The notes beneath the pieces were generated by a model. It did not search any database. It saw only the letters and a list, made by a program, of their open reading frames with translations, and had not been told where the DNA came from. Positions 12,162 through 21,705 of a stretch of DNA of 64,000 nt are shown piece after piece. Positions within the stretch are counted from its first letter, which is position 1; each line of letters starts with the position of its first letter. Source of the DNA: Curculioniphilus buchneri (GTDB lineage: Bacteria; Pseudomonadota; Gammaproteobacteria; Enterobacterales; Enterobacteriaceae); assembly GCF_964275155.1 (NCBI RefSeq), contig NZ_OZ193413.1, positions 682,001 through 746,000 on the forward strand. The letters are read 5' to 3'. The position numbers were made by a program, and so were the translations under genes.

Positions 12162-13112
12162 ATGGAGTTTATTCGAGGCATATATAATTTACAGCCACAT
12201 CATCACGGATGCATATTAACTATTGGTAATTTTGATGGGTTTCATCGTGGACACCAAGCGATTATAGCAGAGTTGCGGGCCCAAAGTTATAGTCGTGGTC
12301 TTCAAATCATAGTAGTACTTTTTGAGCCACAGCCGCAGGAATACTTTTTTGGGAAAGATGCACCAGCACGATTAACCAGGTTACGAGATAAAATAAAGTA
12401 CTTGGAGACTGCTGGAGTGGATGTAGTATTATGTATTGCTTTTAATAAAAAATTTGCTTCAATTAATGCCCATACATTTGTATACGATTTGTTAATAAAA
12501 AAGTTAGGGGTTCATTTTATTGGTATAGGTGATGATTTTCGTTTTGGTGCGCGTCGTCAAGGTGATTTTGACATGTTATTTAATATGGGTCAACAAGCTG
12601 GTTTTGAAGTGATAAAAACTATCACTTATACTGAAGGTGGACGACGCATCAGTAGTACTGCTGTGCGCGAAGCTCTTAAAAATGATAGATTATTAGAAGC
12701 AGAAATGCTATTAGGGCATCCATATCGTATTTCTGGTCGTGTTATATATGGAGATGCAGTAGGACGTACTATTGGCTTTCCTACAGCTAATATATCTTTT
12801 CAAGGAAGGAAAACACCGATAAATGGAGTATATGCAGTAGAGGTTTATGGTATTTCTGATCGACCATTTCCCGGTGTAATGAACATAGGTACTAGACCTA
12901 CAGTATCTGGTTTGTGCCAACGACTGGATGTGCATTTATTGAATATGGTTATAAATTTATATGGTCGTCACATAGAGGTAGTAATATGTAAAAAAATAAG
13001 AAATGAACAACAGTTTGCATCGCTCGATGCATTAAAATATCAAATAATAAATGACGTACAAAATGTCAATAATTATTTTAAGCTAACAACGATTCATCAG
13101 CATTCTTACTAA
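12162..13112 (+). CDS. ribF: Bifunctional riboflavin kinase / FAD synthetase
   Basis: RibF phosphorylates riboflavin to FMN and adenylylates FMN to FAD. The 316-aa protein matches E. coli RibF (313 aa). The N-terminal FAD synthetase half has the nucleotidyltransferase motif GNFDGFHRGH (residues 22-31, HxGH type) and RRISSTAVREAL. The C-terminal riboflavin kinase half has GRTIGFPTAN and GVMNIGTRPTV, followed by the conserved LYGRHIEVV and KKIRNEQQFASLD. It is first in a ribF-ileS-lspA operon, 19 bp before ileS. This order is standard in enterobacteria. No damage is evident. Confidence 0.97.
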   Translation: MEFIRGIYNLQPHHHGCILTIGNFDGFHRGHQAIIAELRAQSYSRGLQIIVVLFEPQPQEYFFGKDAPARLTRLRDKIKYLETAGVDVVLCIAFNKKFASINAHTFVYDLLIKKLGVHFIGIGDDFRFGARRQGDFDMLFNMGQQAGFEVIKTITYTEGGRRISSTAVREALKNDRLLEAEMLLGHPYRISGRVIYGDAVGRTIGFPTANISFQGRKTPINGVYAVEVYGISDRPFPGVMNIGTRPTVSGLCQRLDVHLLNMVINLYGRHIEVVICKKIRNEQQFASLDALKYQIINDVQNVNNYFKLTTIHQHSY

Positions 13113-13131
13113 ATATGGAATAGAACATTGA

Positions 13132-15951
13132 ATGACCGATTATAAAAATACCTTAAATTTACCAAAAACAACATTTCCTATGCGTGGAAATTTAGTTATA
13201 CGTGAACCTATAATATTAAAACGCTGGTATGAACAAAATTTGTATGACTTAGTTCGTCGTGCTAAGAAAGGAAAAAAAATATTCATTCTCCATGATGGCC
13301 CTCCATATGCAAATGGTAGTATTCACATTGGCCACTCGATTAATAAAATTCTCAAAGACATTATCATCAAATATAAAGGCTTAATGGGTTATAACTCTCC
13401 TTTCATACCAGGTTGGGACTGTCATGGATTACCGATAGAATTAAAAGTTGAACAAATTTTAGGAAAACCAAGCGAAAAAATCAGTTCTACAGAATTTCGT
13501 GTTGCTTGTCGACAATATGCTGCAGAACAAGTTGAAAACCAAAAAAAAGATTTTATTCGCATGGGTATACTTGGCGACTGGAAAAATCCCTATTTGACGA
13601 TGGATTTTACTACTGAAGCTAACACTGTACGTTCACTTAGCAATATCATTACTAATGGATATTTGCAAAGAGGGGTTAAACCAGTACATTGGTGCATTAA
13701 TTGCCATTCTGCATTGGCAGAAGCAGAAGTAGAATATTATGATCGAATTTCACCATCTATTTATGTATCCTTTACAGCTGTTGACACTAATGCTATTGCT
13801 ACTAAATTTAAGATTTCTAATGTTTCTAGTTCTATTGCGTTGATAATCTGGAGCACAACTCCGTGGACGCTACCAGCTAATCGTGCAATTGCTATCCATC
13901 CTAATTTTGACTATCAATTAATTAAAATTAGTAAACATCAAAGCTATATTATAGCAGCTGAACTTGTAAAAAATGTTATGACACGCATTGGTGTGTTACA
14001 TTGGACAATATTAAGCAGTATTAAAGGTAAAAATTTAGAACAATTAAGTTTTCATCATGCATTTATGTTATTCAATGTACCAACTGTTCTAAGTAATCAT
14101 GTCACACTAGAAATAGGAACTGGCGCAGTACATATAGCACCTGGTTATGGTCCTGACGATTATACTATAGGACAAAAGTATGATTTAGAAATTATTAATT
14201 TAGTTGGTTCAGATGGATTAATGTTATCTGGAATACTTCCGGAATTAAATGGATTACAAGTTTTTAAGGCGAATGAAGTAATTATAAAACTCTTACGTCA
14301 TAATGGCTCTTTACTACATATAGAAAAGATAAAACATAGTTATCCTCATTGCTGGCGTCATAAAACACCTACGATTTTTCGTACCACTTTACAATGGTTT
14401 ATTAATATCAACCGACACGAACTTCGTAAGAAGGCACTTAAAATAATTAAAGATGTGCATTGGATACCAAGTTTTTGTAAAGAACGTATTCAAACTATGA
14501 TTGATATACATCCAAACTGGTGTATTTCTCGCCAACGTATTTGGGGTGTACCAATAGCCCTTTTTATACATAATGATACTGGTGCACTGCATCCAAATAG
14601 CATTGAATTATTAGAAATTATTGCTCAACGTATAGAACAAGAGGGAATTCAATTTTGGTGGGATGTAAATCCGATAGATTTACTTGGTAAAGATGCAATG
14701 CAATATCACAAAGTTCAAGATACACTCGATGTATGGTTTGATTCTGGTTCTACTCATTTTTCTGTAATAGAAACGCGACCTGAATTTGAAGGATGTAAAT
14801 CAGATTTATATTTGGAAGGTTCAGATCAACATCGCGGTTGGTTTATGTCATCATTAATACTTTCTATTATTATGAGAAATCAAGCACCATATTGTCAAGT
14901 ATTGACGCACGGATTTACCGTAGATAGTCAGGGACGAAAAATGTCTAAATCAGCAGGTAATGTGATTAGTCCTCAGACAGTGATAGATACATTAGGTGCA
15001 GATATTTTACGAATATGGGTTGCTTCTACTGACTATACTAGTGATATGGCAATATCTAATGATATTCTTAAGCATTCGGTAGATGTTTATCGTCGTGTTC
15101 GAAACACAGCACGATTTCTTTTGACTAACTTAAGTGATTTTGATCCAATTTTACATAGTATCCGTCCAGAACAAATGGTGGTTCTAGATCGTTGGGCAGT
15201 AGAACGAGCACAGATAGCACAAACAACAATAAAAAATTCATATGAAAATTACGATTTTCATAATGTCATAAAACAAATAATGCAATTTTGTTCAGTTGAA
15301 ATGAGTGCTTTTTATTTAGACGTTATCAAAGATCGTCAATACACAACCAAATCTGATTGCGTACCGCGTCGAAGTTGCCAAACTGCATTGTATCATATCA
15401 TTGAAGCATTAGTACGTTGGATAACACCGATTATGTCATTTACTGCTGATGAAATTTGGAACTATATACCCGGTAAACGAACACAGTTCGTTTTTACTGA
15501 AGAATGGTACGATGGCTTATTTGGCTTAGATGTTTCATTACCACTAAACGATGCATATTGGCAAATAATTCTACAAATACGTAATGAAATAAATAAGATT
15601 GTTGAGCAAGCAAGAATAGATAAAAGAATTCGTAGTTCACTGGAAGCTAATGTAACATTATATGCAGAACCCACTCTAGCTTCTCAATTATGTATCATTG
15701 AAGATGAACTTCATTTTGCCTTATTAACTTCATCATCAGCCATATTAGATTACGCTGAAGCCAGCAATGATGCGATCCAATGTGAAGGAGTACAGGGACT
15801 AAAGGTTATTTTGAAAAAAGCAATTGGAAAAAAATGTTCACGTTGTTGGCACTATGAAACTGATGTTGGTGAACATGCCCATTATCCAGAAATTTGTAGT
15901 CGCTGTATTAAAAATGTCGTTGGTTTAGGAGAAGAACGCAAGTATATCTAA
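13132..15951 (+). CDS. ileS: Isoleucyl-tRNA synthetase
   Basis: IleRS charges tRNA-Ile and edits mischarged valine. The 939-aa protein is one residue longer than E. coli IleRS. The class I signature HIGH is at 65-68 within PPYANGSIHIGH, and KMSKS is at 603-607. The CP1 editing domain holds a GTGAVHIAPGYGPDDY block. The C-terminal zinc-binding cysteines are C902/C905 and C922/C925, all present. Its stop overlaps the lspA start by one base (TAATG), so the two are probably translationally coupled. The long CDS is free of frameshifts, in contrast to the surrounding gene loss. Confidence 0.98.
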   Translation: MTDYKNTLNLPKTTFPMRGNLVIREPIILKRWYEQNLYDLVRRAKKGKKIFILHDGPPYANGSIHIGHSINKILKDIIIKYKGLMGYNSPFIPGWDCHGLPIELKVEQILGKPSEKISSTEFRVACRQYAAEQVENQKKDFIRMGILGDWKNPYLTMDFTTEANTVRSLSNIITNGYLQRGVKPVHWCINCHSALAEAEVEYYDRISPSIYVSFTAVDTNAIATKFKISNVSSSIALIIWSTTPWTLPANRAIAIHPNFDYQLIKISKHQSYIIAAELVKNVMTRIGVLHWTILSSIKGKNLEQLSFHHAFMLFNVPTVLSNHVTLEIGTGAVHIAPGYGPDDYTIGQKYDLEIINLVGSDGLMLSGILPELNGLQVFKANEVIIKLLRHNGSLLHIEKIKHSYPHCWRHKTPTIFRTTLQWFININRHELRKKALKIIKDVHWIPSFCKERIQTMIDIHPNWCISRQRIWGVPIALFIHNDTGALHPNSIELLEIIAQRIEQEGIQFWWDVNPIDLLGKDAMQYHKVQDTLDVWFDSGSTHFSVIETRPEFEGCKSDLYLEGSDQHRGWFMSSLILSIIMRNQAPYCQVLTHGFTVDSQGRKMSKSAGNVISPQTVIDTLGADILRIWVASTDYTSDMAISNDILKHSVDVYRRVRNTARFLLTNLSDFDPILHSIRPEQMVVLDRWAVERAQIAQTTIKNSYENYDFHNVIKQIMQFCSVEMSAFYLDVIKDRQYTTKSDCVPRRSCQTALYHIIEALVRWITPIMSFTADEIWNYIPGKRTQFVFTEEWYDGLFGLDVSLPLNDAYWQIILQIRNEINKIVEQARIDKRIRSSLEANVTLYAEPTLASQLCIIEDELHFALLTSSSAILDYAEASNDAIQCEGVQGLKVILKKAIGKKCSRCWHYETDVGEHAHYPEICSRCIKNVVGLGEERKYI

Positions 15952-16439
15952 TGAATAAATTGTTAATGTCTACCGGGCTGCGCTGGATTTGGCTAATATT
16001 GGTAATTTTGGTATTAGATATTAATAGCAAGTATTTAATAATGAAACATTATTCTCTAGGAGAATCCATATCAATTGTTTCTTTTGTTAATTTTACCTAT
16101 GTTCATAATTCCGGTGCTGCATTTGGTTTTTTCGCGAATAAAGATGGTTGGCAACGATGGTTTCTTTGTATTATTTCGGTTGTAATTTCAGTGAGTTTAT
16201 TAGTTATAATGTATAATTTAAAACATCAAGAACGATTATTTAATATGGGATATGCAATGATTATCGGTGGTGCGTTAGGAAATTTATTTGATCGAATTAT
16301 GTATGGTGTAGTTATTGATTTTATCGATTTTTACATCGGTAATTGGCATTACCCAAATTTTAATGTAGCAGATTCAAGCATTTGTATTGGTACTATTTTA
16401 ATTATATTGAAAGATTTTTGTCGACATTCAGGTGATTGA
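15951..16439 (+). CDS. lspA: Prolipoprotein signal peptidase LspA
   Basis: LspA cleaves signal peptides from diacylglyceryl-modified prolipoproteins in the inner membrane. The 162-aa product (E. coli 164) has four hydrophobic segments. The family motifs are YVHNSGAAFGFF (50-61) and GNLFDRI...VIDFIDFY, with the catalytic aspartates at D123 and D141. It starts inside the ileS stop codon. In E. coli fkpB follows directly, but here 370 bp of featureless DNA replaces it before ispH. Retention implies that lipoproteins are still matured; the short BamC in this window carries a lipobox. Confidence 0.96.
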   Translation: MNKLLMSTGLRWIWLILVILVLDINSKYLIMKHYSLGESISIVSFVNFTYVHNSGAAFGFFANKDGWQRWFLCIISVVISVSLLVIMYNLKHQERLFNMGYAMIIGGALGNLFDRIMYGVVIDFIDFYIGNWHYPNFNVADSSICIGTILIILKDFCRHSGD

Positions 16440-16810
16440 AATCAATAAAAAGAATGTATTAATATATATGTAACAGTAGTAATATTTCGTGTTATACTCA
16501 TTAGATATTAAAACAGGGATCAATTTATATTGATATTCTATTTTATAGTAAGAAAACTAAATAAAATGTATATCGATGAAGTTAAATGTCATTTAATCTT
16601 TTTTAAATTTACTTCACTCTATACGTAGATATCTAATAGAAAAAACCATTGTATGGTATGCTAATGTAAATATTAGTAAACAAATAATATTGTTGCTGTA
16701 CTCGAAAAGATTTATCAGCGTTTGTATCAGCTTATGATTACTTATTTAGTATTATTAGATATTAAAAAGATATGAGTCATTAACATCCGAGAACAAAACA
16801 AAGTAAATTA
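16440..16810. other. Spacer replacing fkpB, no gene seen
   Basis: In E. coli fkpB (a FKBP-type prolyl isomerase) lies between lspA and ispH. Here the same position holds 371 bp of AT-rich DNA without any recognisable FkpB motif, so the gene appears erased beyond recognition. An ispH promoter may lie here, but none stands out. Confidence 0.5.
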
Positions 16811-17761
16811 ATGCGTATTTTACTAGCTAATCCTCGAGGATTCTGTGCTGGAGTAGACAGGGCAATCAGTATTGTAGAGGGTGTTTTAGCGACATATGGT
16901 GCTCCAATTTATGTGCGCCATGAGGTAGTACATAATCACTATGTAGTGGATAACCTTCGTAAATCTGGTGTAATGTTCATTGAACATATTAATGAGGTTC
17001 CAAATGGCTCCGTTCTAATTTTTTCTGCTCATGGAGTGTCTAAATTAGTACGTGCTGAAGCACAGAAGCGCGATTTAATTTTATTTGATGCTACTTGTCC
17101 ATTAGTGACTAAAGTTCATAGGGAAGTTTCTCGAGCTAGTCGACAAGGTATTGAAACTATATTGATAGGTCATCGTGGTCATCCAGAAGTAGATGGTACA
17201 ATTGGACAATATAATAATCCTTATGGTGGTATATATTTAGTTGAATCTCTGAATGATGTTTGGCAACTGAAGGTAAAGAATATCGATACTGTATGTTTTG
17301 TGACACAAACTACTTTATCAATAGATGATACATCAAATATCATCAGTGCATTACATGAACGGTTTCCTAAAATTGTAGGACCACGTAAAAATGATATTTG
17401 TTATGCTACTACTAATCGACAGGAGGCAGTTCGTAATCTTTCGGCTAATGCAGATATAATATTAGTAGTTGGATCAAAAAATTCCTCTAATTCAAATCGA
17501 TTAGCCGAATTAGCTCAACGACTTGGTAAACCAAGTCATTTGATTGACAGTGCTATCGACATACAGGAAACTTGGTTTCATGAAATACATACCATCGGCA
17601 TTACAGCTGGTGCTTCTGCACCAGATATTTTAGTCTGTCAGGTCATTGAACAGTTACGACTACTTGGTGCTAACAGTGTTGACGAGCTTGTTGGTCGTAA
17701 AGAAAATATTGTATTTGATTTACCAAAAGAACTAAGGATAAAAGTAAGGATTCAATATTAA
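16811..17761 (+). CDS. ispH: HMBPP reductase IspH (LytB)
   Basis: IspH reduces HMBPP to IPP and DMAPP, the last step of the MEP isoprenoid pathway, using a [4Fe-4S] cluster. The 316-aa length equals the E. coli enzyme. The three cluster cysteines are C12 (RGFCAGV), C96 (DATCPLV) and C197 (NDICYATTNRQ), and the catalytic E126 sits in GHPEVDG. GSKNSSNSNRL and TAGASAPD are intact. It lies downstream of ribF-ileS-lspA in the same direction. Isoprenoids feed undecaprenyl phosphate, quinones and tRNA modification. Confidence 0.97.
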   Translation: MRILLANPRGFCAGVDRAISIVEGVLATYGAPIYVRHEVVHNHYVVDNLRKSGVMFIEHINEVPNGSVLIFSAHGVSKLVRAEAQKRDLILFDATCPLVTKVHREVSRASRQGIETILIGHRGHPEVDGTIGQYNNPYGGIYLVESLNDVWQLKVKNIDTVCFVTQTTLSIDDTSNIISALHERFPKIVGPRKNDICYATTNRQEAVRNLSANADIILVVGSKNSSNSNRLAELAQRLGKPSHLIDSAIDIQETWFHEIHTIGITAGASAPDILVCQVIEQLRLLGANSVDELVGRKENIVFDLPKELRIKVRIQY

Positions 17762-18273
17762 TAATTGGTAATTTAATGTTGGATAACATATCTAATATAT
17801 CTAAATACATAATAGAAGTTCATTTTTTTAATTCGTTTAATTTTTAAAAATATTTTATAAAAAGTTTTATATCTTTCCAAATGTGTAAATTTAAAGAATG
17901 TTTACTTTTTTAGACAAACACTATTTAACTATCAATATGCATAATAAATATATACTTTAAAAGTATTATTTAAAATAAAGTATTATTTAAAATAATGAGC
18001 ATTTTAATTTTTCATTATCAAACTGTATAAAAAACCATATACGTTCTATTCTAGAATAATAGATATCATCGATTAAAATTAAACATAGGGAAGGGAAAGT
18101 TATACATATTAATTTTATAACATGTATGTTAACTTCCATTTTTGAAATATATTTTTTAAGTCATTATGTTGTTATTTTGTTCGTTTTAGACTATATATTA
18201 TTTATATTTTAATAATATTAAAAATGGTATTAATAATGATTATACATAAAGTTATGAAAAGTAGGACATGATC
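17762..18273. other. Spacer replacing rihC, with 17-bp tandem repeat
   Basis: In E. coli rihC lies between ispH and dapB; here no RihC motif remains. The stretch holds a perfect tandem pair of 17-bp units (17960-17976 and 17977-17993, each aaagtattatttaaaat). Nothing else is recognisable. Confidence 0.55.
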
Positions 18274-19104
18274 ATGTTTCATAAACAACCTATACGTATC
18301 GCTATATCCGGTGCTGGTGGTCGGATGTGGCGTCCTTTCATGAAAGTTGTAACACAATCAGATAAAGTCATGTTGTGTGCTGCATTAACTTATCCAGGTT
18401 CTAAAATATGTGGTATGGACGCTGGAGAGATAGCTGGAATCGGATCTCTAGGAATAATCGTAAAAGAAAATCTAGAAATAGTAAAAAATGATTTTGATAT
18501 TTTGATTGATTTTACTCATCCAGAAGCTAGTTTGTCTTATTTAAAATGGTGTCGAAAACATAATGTAAATATCATTATTGGAACAACTGGTTTTAACGAA
18601 ATGCAAAAATTAGAAATAAATGCAGCAGCGCATGAAATAGGTATTGTTTTCTCTTCTAATTTTAGTATTGGTATTAATTTGATGCTAAAACTATTAGAAA
18701 AATCAGCTAAAGTGGTAGGACAAAACGCTGATATTGAAATTATTGAAGCGCACCATCATAATAAAGTTGATGCTCCGTCAGGTACTGCTCTAACTATGGG
18801 TGAAACTATTTCTAAAACTCTCGGTTATTCGCTTTCTGATTGCGCAATTTATGGTCATGAAAAATATATTAATCAGCGTAAGGTAACAAAACCAATTGGT
18901 TTTTCCACAATACGGGCTGGCAGCATTGTTGGAGAGCACACAGTAATATTTGCAAATATCGATGAACGTTTAGAAATTACTCATAAAGCCTGTAGTCGAA
19001 TGGCTTTTGCTAATGGGGCTATACATGCCGCTGTATGGCTATCTAGTAAAAAGAAAAATGGCTTGTTTAATATGATACATGTTTTAAATCTCGAACAATT
19101 ATAA
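18274..19104 (+). CDS. dapB: 4-hydroxy-tetrahydrodipicolinate reductase DapB
   Basis: DapB performs the NAD(P)H-dependent reduction in the DAP/lysine pathway. An ATG at 18268 lies one base after AGGA, while the ATG at 18274 has 7-nt spacing and matches the E. coli N terminus, so I start there (276 aa). The catalytic block EAHHHNKVDAPSGTA holds H160, H161 and K164, and IGTTGF and GEHTVIF are normal. The odd point is the Rossmann loop: E. coli has GAGGRMGR, here GAGGRMWR, so the third glycine of GxxGxxG is Trp19 (codon TGG). Substrate residues are intact. dapA and dapE in the same window suggest that the pathway runs. Activity with Trp19 is uncertain. Confidence 0.95.
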   Translation: MFHKQPIRIAISGAGGRMWRPFMKVVTQSDKVMLCAALTYPGSKICGMDAGEIAGIGSLGIIVKENLEIVKNDFDILIDFTHPEASLSYLKWCRKHNVNIIIGTTGFNEMQKLEINAAAHEIGIVFSSNFSIGINLMLKLLEKSAKVVGQNADIEIIEAHHHNKVDAPSGTALTMGETISKTLGYSLSDCAIYGHEKYINQRKVTKPIGFSTIRAGSIVGEHTVIFANIDERLEITHKACSRMAFANGAIHAAVWLSSKKKNGLFNMIHVLNLEQL

Positions 19105-19332
19105 TTTTATAAACAAATATTTTTTTAAAACATGAAAAATCGTACATCAAATTTTGATTTCAACATATAATTTATGCTTGTAAAAAATATTGGACGTTGA
19201 TGCTCACAACTTCATTCAAAAAAAGACAATGCTCATGACACATGCATTTGTCAAAATTATCTCAAATTTTAATTGTGATTTTTTCTATATTTAAAATATT
19301 TTAAAAAACTTGAATAAAGTTATGGTGGGATG

Positions 19333-19408
19333 TGGCAGGGGCGGAGAGAGTTGAACTCACAACATCCGGTTTTGGAGACCGGTGCTCTACCAATTGAACT
19401 ACGCCCCT
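19333..19408 (-). tRNA. trpT: tRNA-Trp (CCA anticodon)
   Basis: Read on the minus strand it starts AGGGGCGTAGTTCAATTGG, has anticodon loop CTCCAAA and closes with CGCCCCT-G-CCA. The cloverleaf is complete and the 3' CCA is encoded. It matches E. coli tRNA-Trp with few changes. There is no other tRNA gene within 300 bp. Confidence 0.96.
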
Positions 19409-19710
19409 ATATATATGAAAAAAGCAAGGTAAGGTATGGAAGTAAAAGCATTAATATTTACTTAATTTACTTATCAGTTATCATCTCAGTATTGGCATAC
19501 ATATCTCTTTAGAATTAGAAGTATGTAGAAATAAAACAACAAATTCCTCCGCAATGTCCATTGCTATTTATTTTTTAAAAAATTTGATATATATCTACCT
19601 AAATTCTCACTAGTGTGTATTAATTAGCAATGCATTTTATAATAACGTTTCAAACACATCGCGATATATTGTATTCGTCTCCCTCTAAGATATACTATAA
19701 AAATACGGTG
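19409..19710. other. Spacer between tRNA-Trp and tRNA-Glu
   Basis: This 302-bp AT-rich stretch has no gene. An open frame running through the tRNA-Trp antisense sequence into this region is an artefact of the tRNA. Confidence 0.5.
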
Positions 19711-19783
19711 TGTCCCCTAGGGGATTTGAACCCCTGTTGCCGCCGTGAAAGGGCAGTGTCCTAAACCCCTAGACGAAGGGGAC
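19711..19783 (-). tRNA. tRNA-Glu (TTC anticodon)
   Basis: On the minus strand it begins GTCCCCTTCGTCTAG, carries anticodon loop CTTTCAC and ends AGGGGAC-A. The acceptor, anticodon and T stems pair. The next bases read CAC, so CCA is not encoded and must be added. The discriminator is A, whereas E. coli has G. Confidence 0.95.
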
Positions 19784-21705
19784 AGAAATTATACATACAT
19801 AGATGATACTTCAAAGTAAAACGTTGTAAAGAGATTACTAACAAAATACTTAAGTCAAGTTTTTCGTTTTATCTTTTTTATCTTTAAGGTGTTATTTCTT
19901 ATTTATTTAATGTAATTAATTATTATTAATAATATATATAAAGTTATATACTCAAATTATAGTAATATATATTTGTCCTACCTTCTTTAGAAGGTAGAAT
20001 ATATAACGAATCATGCCAACGCTATTCTATTAAATAGAAGGCCTGAATCAGATTAGATTATATAATCTATCATACAATGATATGCATGCATGTTAAAAAA
20101 ATCTATCTTGTTTATAGTGATAAACCATGCGTTAATTTTCTTTTTTTCCAATTATAATAAATAGTTAGCTATTATTTAATGAGTACTAAATTAATTTAAT
20201 GATAAATGTATATGTAATCATGCTTTATTATATTAAAAGCAAGTTTTCAACTGTGCAATAGATGCATACTTTACATCAATATAAAATAAATAAAACTACG
20301 TTTATATTTATATATCATTAAATATATCAAATTATGTAATCTGTTTGTTAAATGCTCGCTGTATGACATGCATATACACTATATGTATATCCATTGTTTC
20401 ACATAAATGTGAATAAATATAATTTTCTATTCTTTTAATGTACATAGATAACATTTGATTTCTTCTTATGAAGAATAGATGAACAATATCATAACTCAAA
20501 TTGCCTAATTACTTGTATTATGATTACATAATGCCTTTCTAAAACATAGAAAATCCAGATTCAACTTATTATATCATTAATATATAGTTAAGCATTATTT
20601 TAAATATCGGTAACTGATACATCCTGTATCATAGAATAGAAAGTGATCTTTTTCTTATTTTATATAAAATCTATATAAGTATACTATGTCAAACAAATAG
20701 CAAGTTAAAGCATTTTTCTCAAAGTACGTGATTTGATTTAGATTATTGAATAATAATATTTAATTTAACTTAATCTACATTAATTTTCATTGATTATTAC
20801 ATCATATATGGTATATCTACGATTTTTTTAAGAAAATCATCATCACCTTCTGACTTAATCTGATCTGGATCAGATTATCCTAAGCTTCTTGTCGGGCATC
20901 CATTCTATAACATATTTAAGTAGCAAGCATATTTATGCTGATTAAAAATAAATAGTATAGATATCGGTTATTCTATTTTTTATTGCTATCTATATTAAAT
21001 AGAATTGACTCTACTAAATATTCTGTTGCTTAAAATAAAAAATATTTAAAATGTTCTATATGCAATCATTTAAAAATTTTATTTTATCCAACCTTCTAAC
21101 ATGTTTTTAAAAAAATTATTAATATTCCATTAGCAATAATTATATTAAAAATTAAAAAATATAAAGCAGGTTAATTAAATTTAGTAATCTAGATTCAAAC
21201 ATTACAGATGATCCATAGCATTCTAACATAATTTTACTAAATTAAAGAGTAATATCAATTAAAACTCATTCAATTATGAACTATTAAATTTAATTAGATT
21301 TTAAAATAGTATGATGTGACATAGTACTACTATTATGTAGTAGTATAAGTCGTTATATGTTTCATGATATAATGCAGAAATAACACAAGTAAAGGAAGTA
21401 GCACAGTTTTTTCTTAAACAAGAATGTTTAAAAAAAAGAACATTGTTCTGTTATCACAGTTAGAATTGTGAAGTTTAAGTTATATTTAAAAAGAATTTTT
21501 AAAAAATAATTTAGATTTTTAATCTAAAACATTTTTTTTAACCATTATTAATGTAATTTATTTCTAATAAAATAATAGAATTTTAATTAATTGATTTTTG
21601 GTCCGTTTAAGTTGACTATTTTTAGTAAAATCAAGGAAGTATTTTATTATAATTTATTTTTAGACATTGATAATTGCACGCTGATTTTATGGAAAATAAC
21701 CAAAT
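19784..21705. other. 1.9-kb spacer upstream of proS, no gene seen
   Basis: No recognisable gene. Two structured spots occur: a 9-bp-stem hairpin around 19979-19998 (ctaccttct / agaaggtag) and the 22-nt inverted repeat at 20856-20877. The latter lies in a locally less AT-rich patch (20840-20910) that could be the last trace of a gene. Confidence 0.5.
20856..20877. repeat. 22-nt inverted repeat with GATC half-sites
   Basis: The arms taatctgatc and gatcagatta are exact reverse complements separated by 2 nt. This is a compact dyad of the kind bound by dimeric regulators, but it is 830 bp from the nearest gene start (proS). It may be a fossil operator or a terminator lacking its T-run. Confidence 0.45.

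Noticed and set aside
19330..19512. 60-codon frame starting at tRNA-Trp
   Set aside because: Its first third is the antisense of tRNA-Trp; the rest is AT-rich spacer.
19979..19998. Hairpin ctaccttct/agaaggtag as a terminator for tRNA-Glu
   Set aside because: It lies upstream of the minus-strand tRNA-Glu and has no T-run on either strand.
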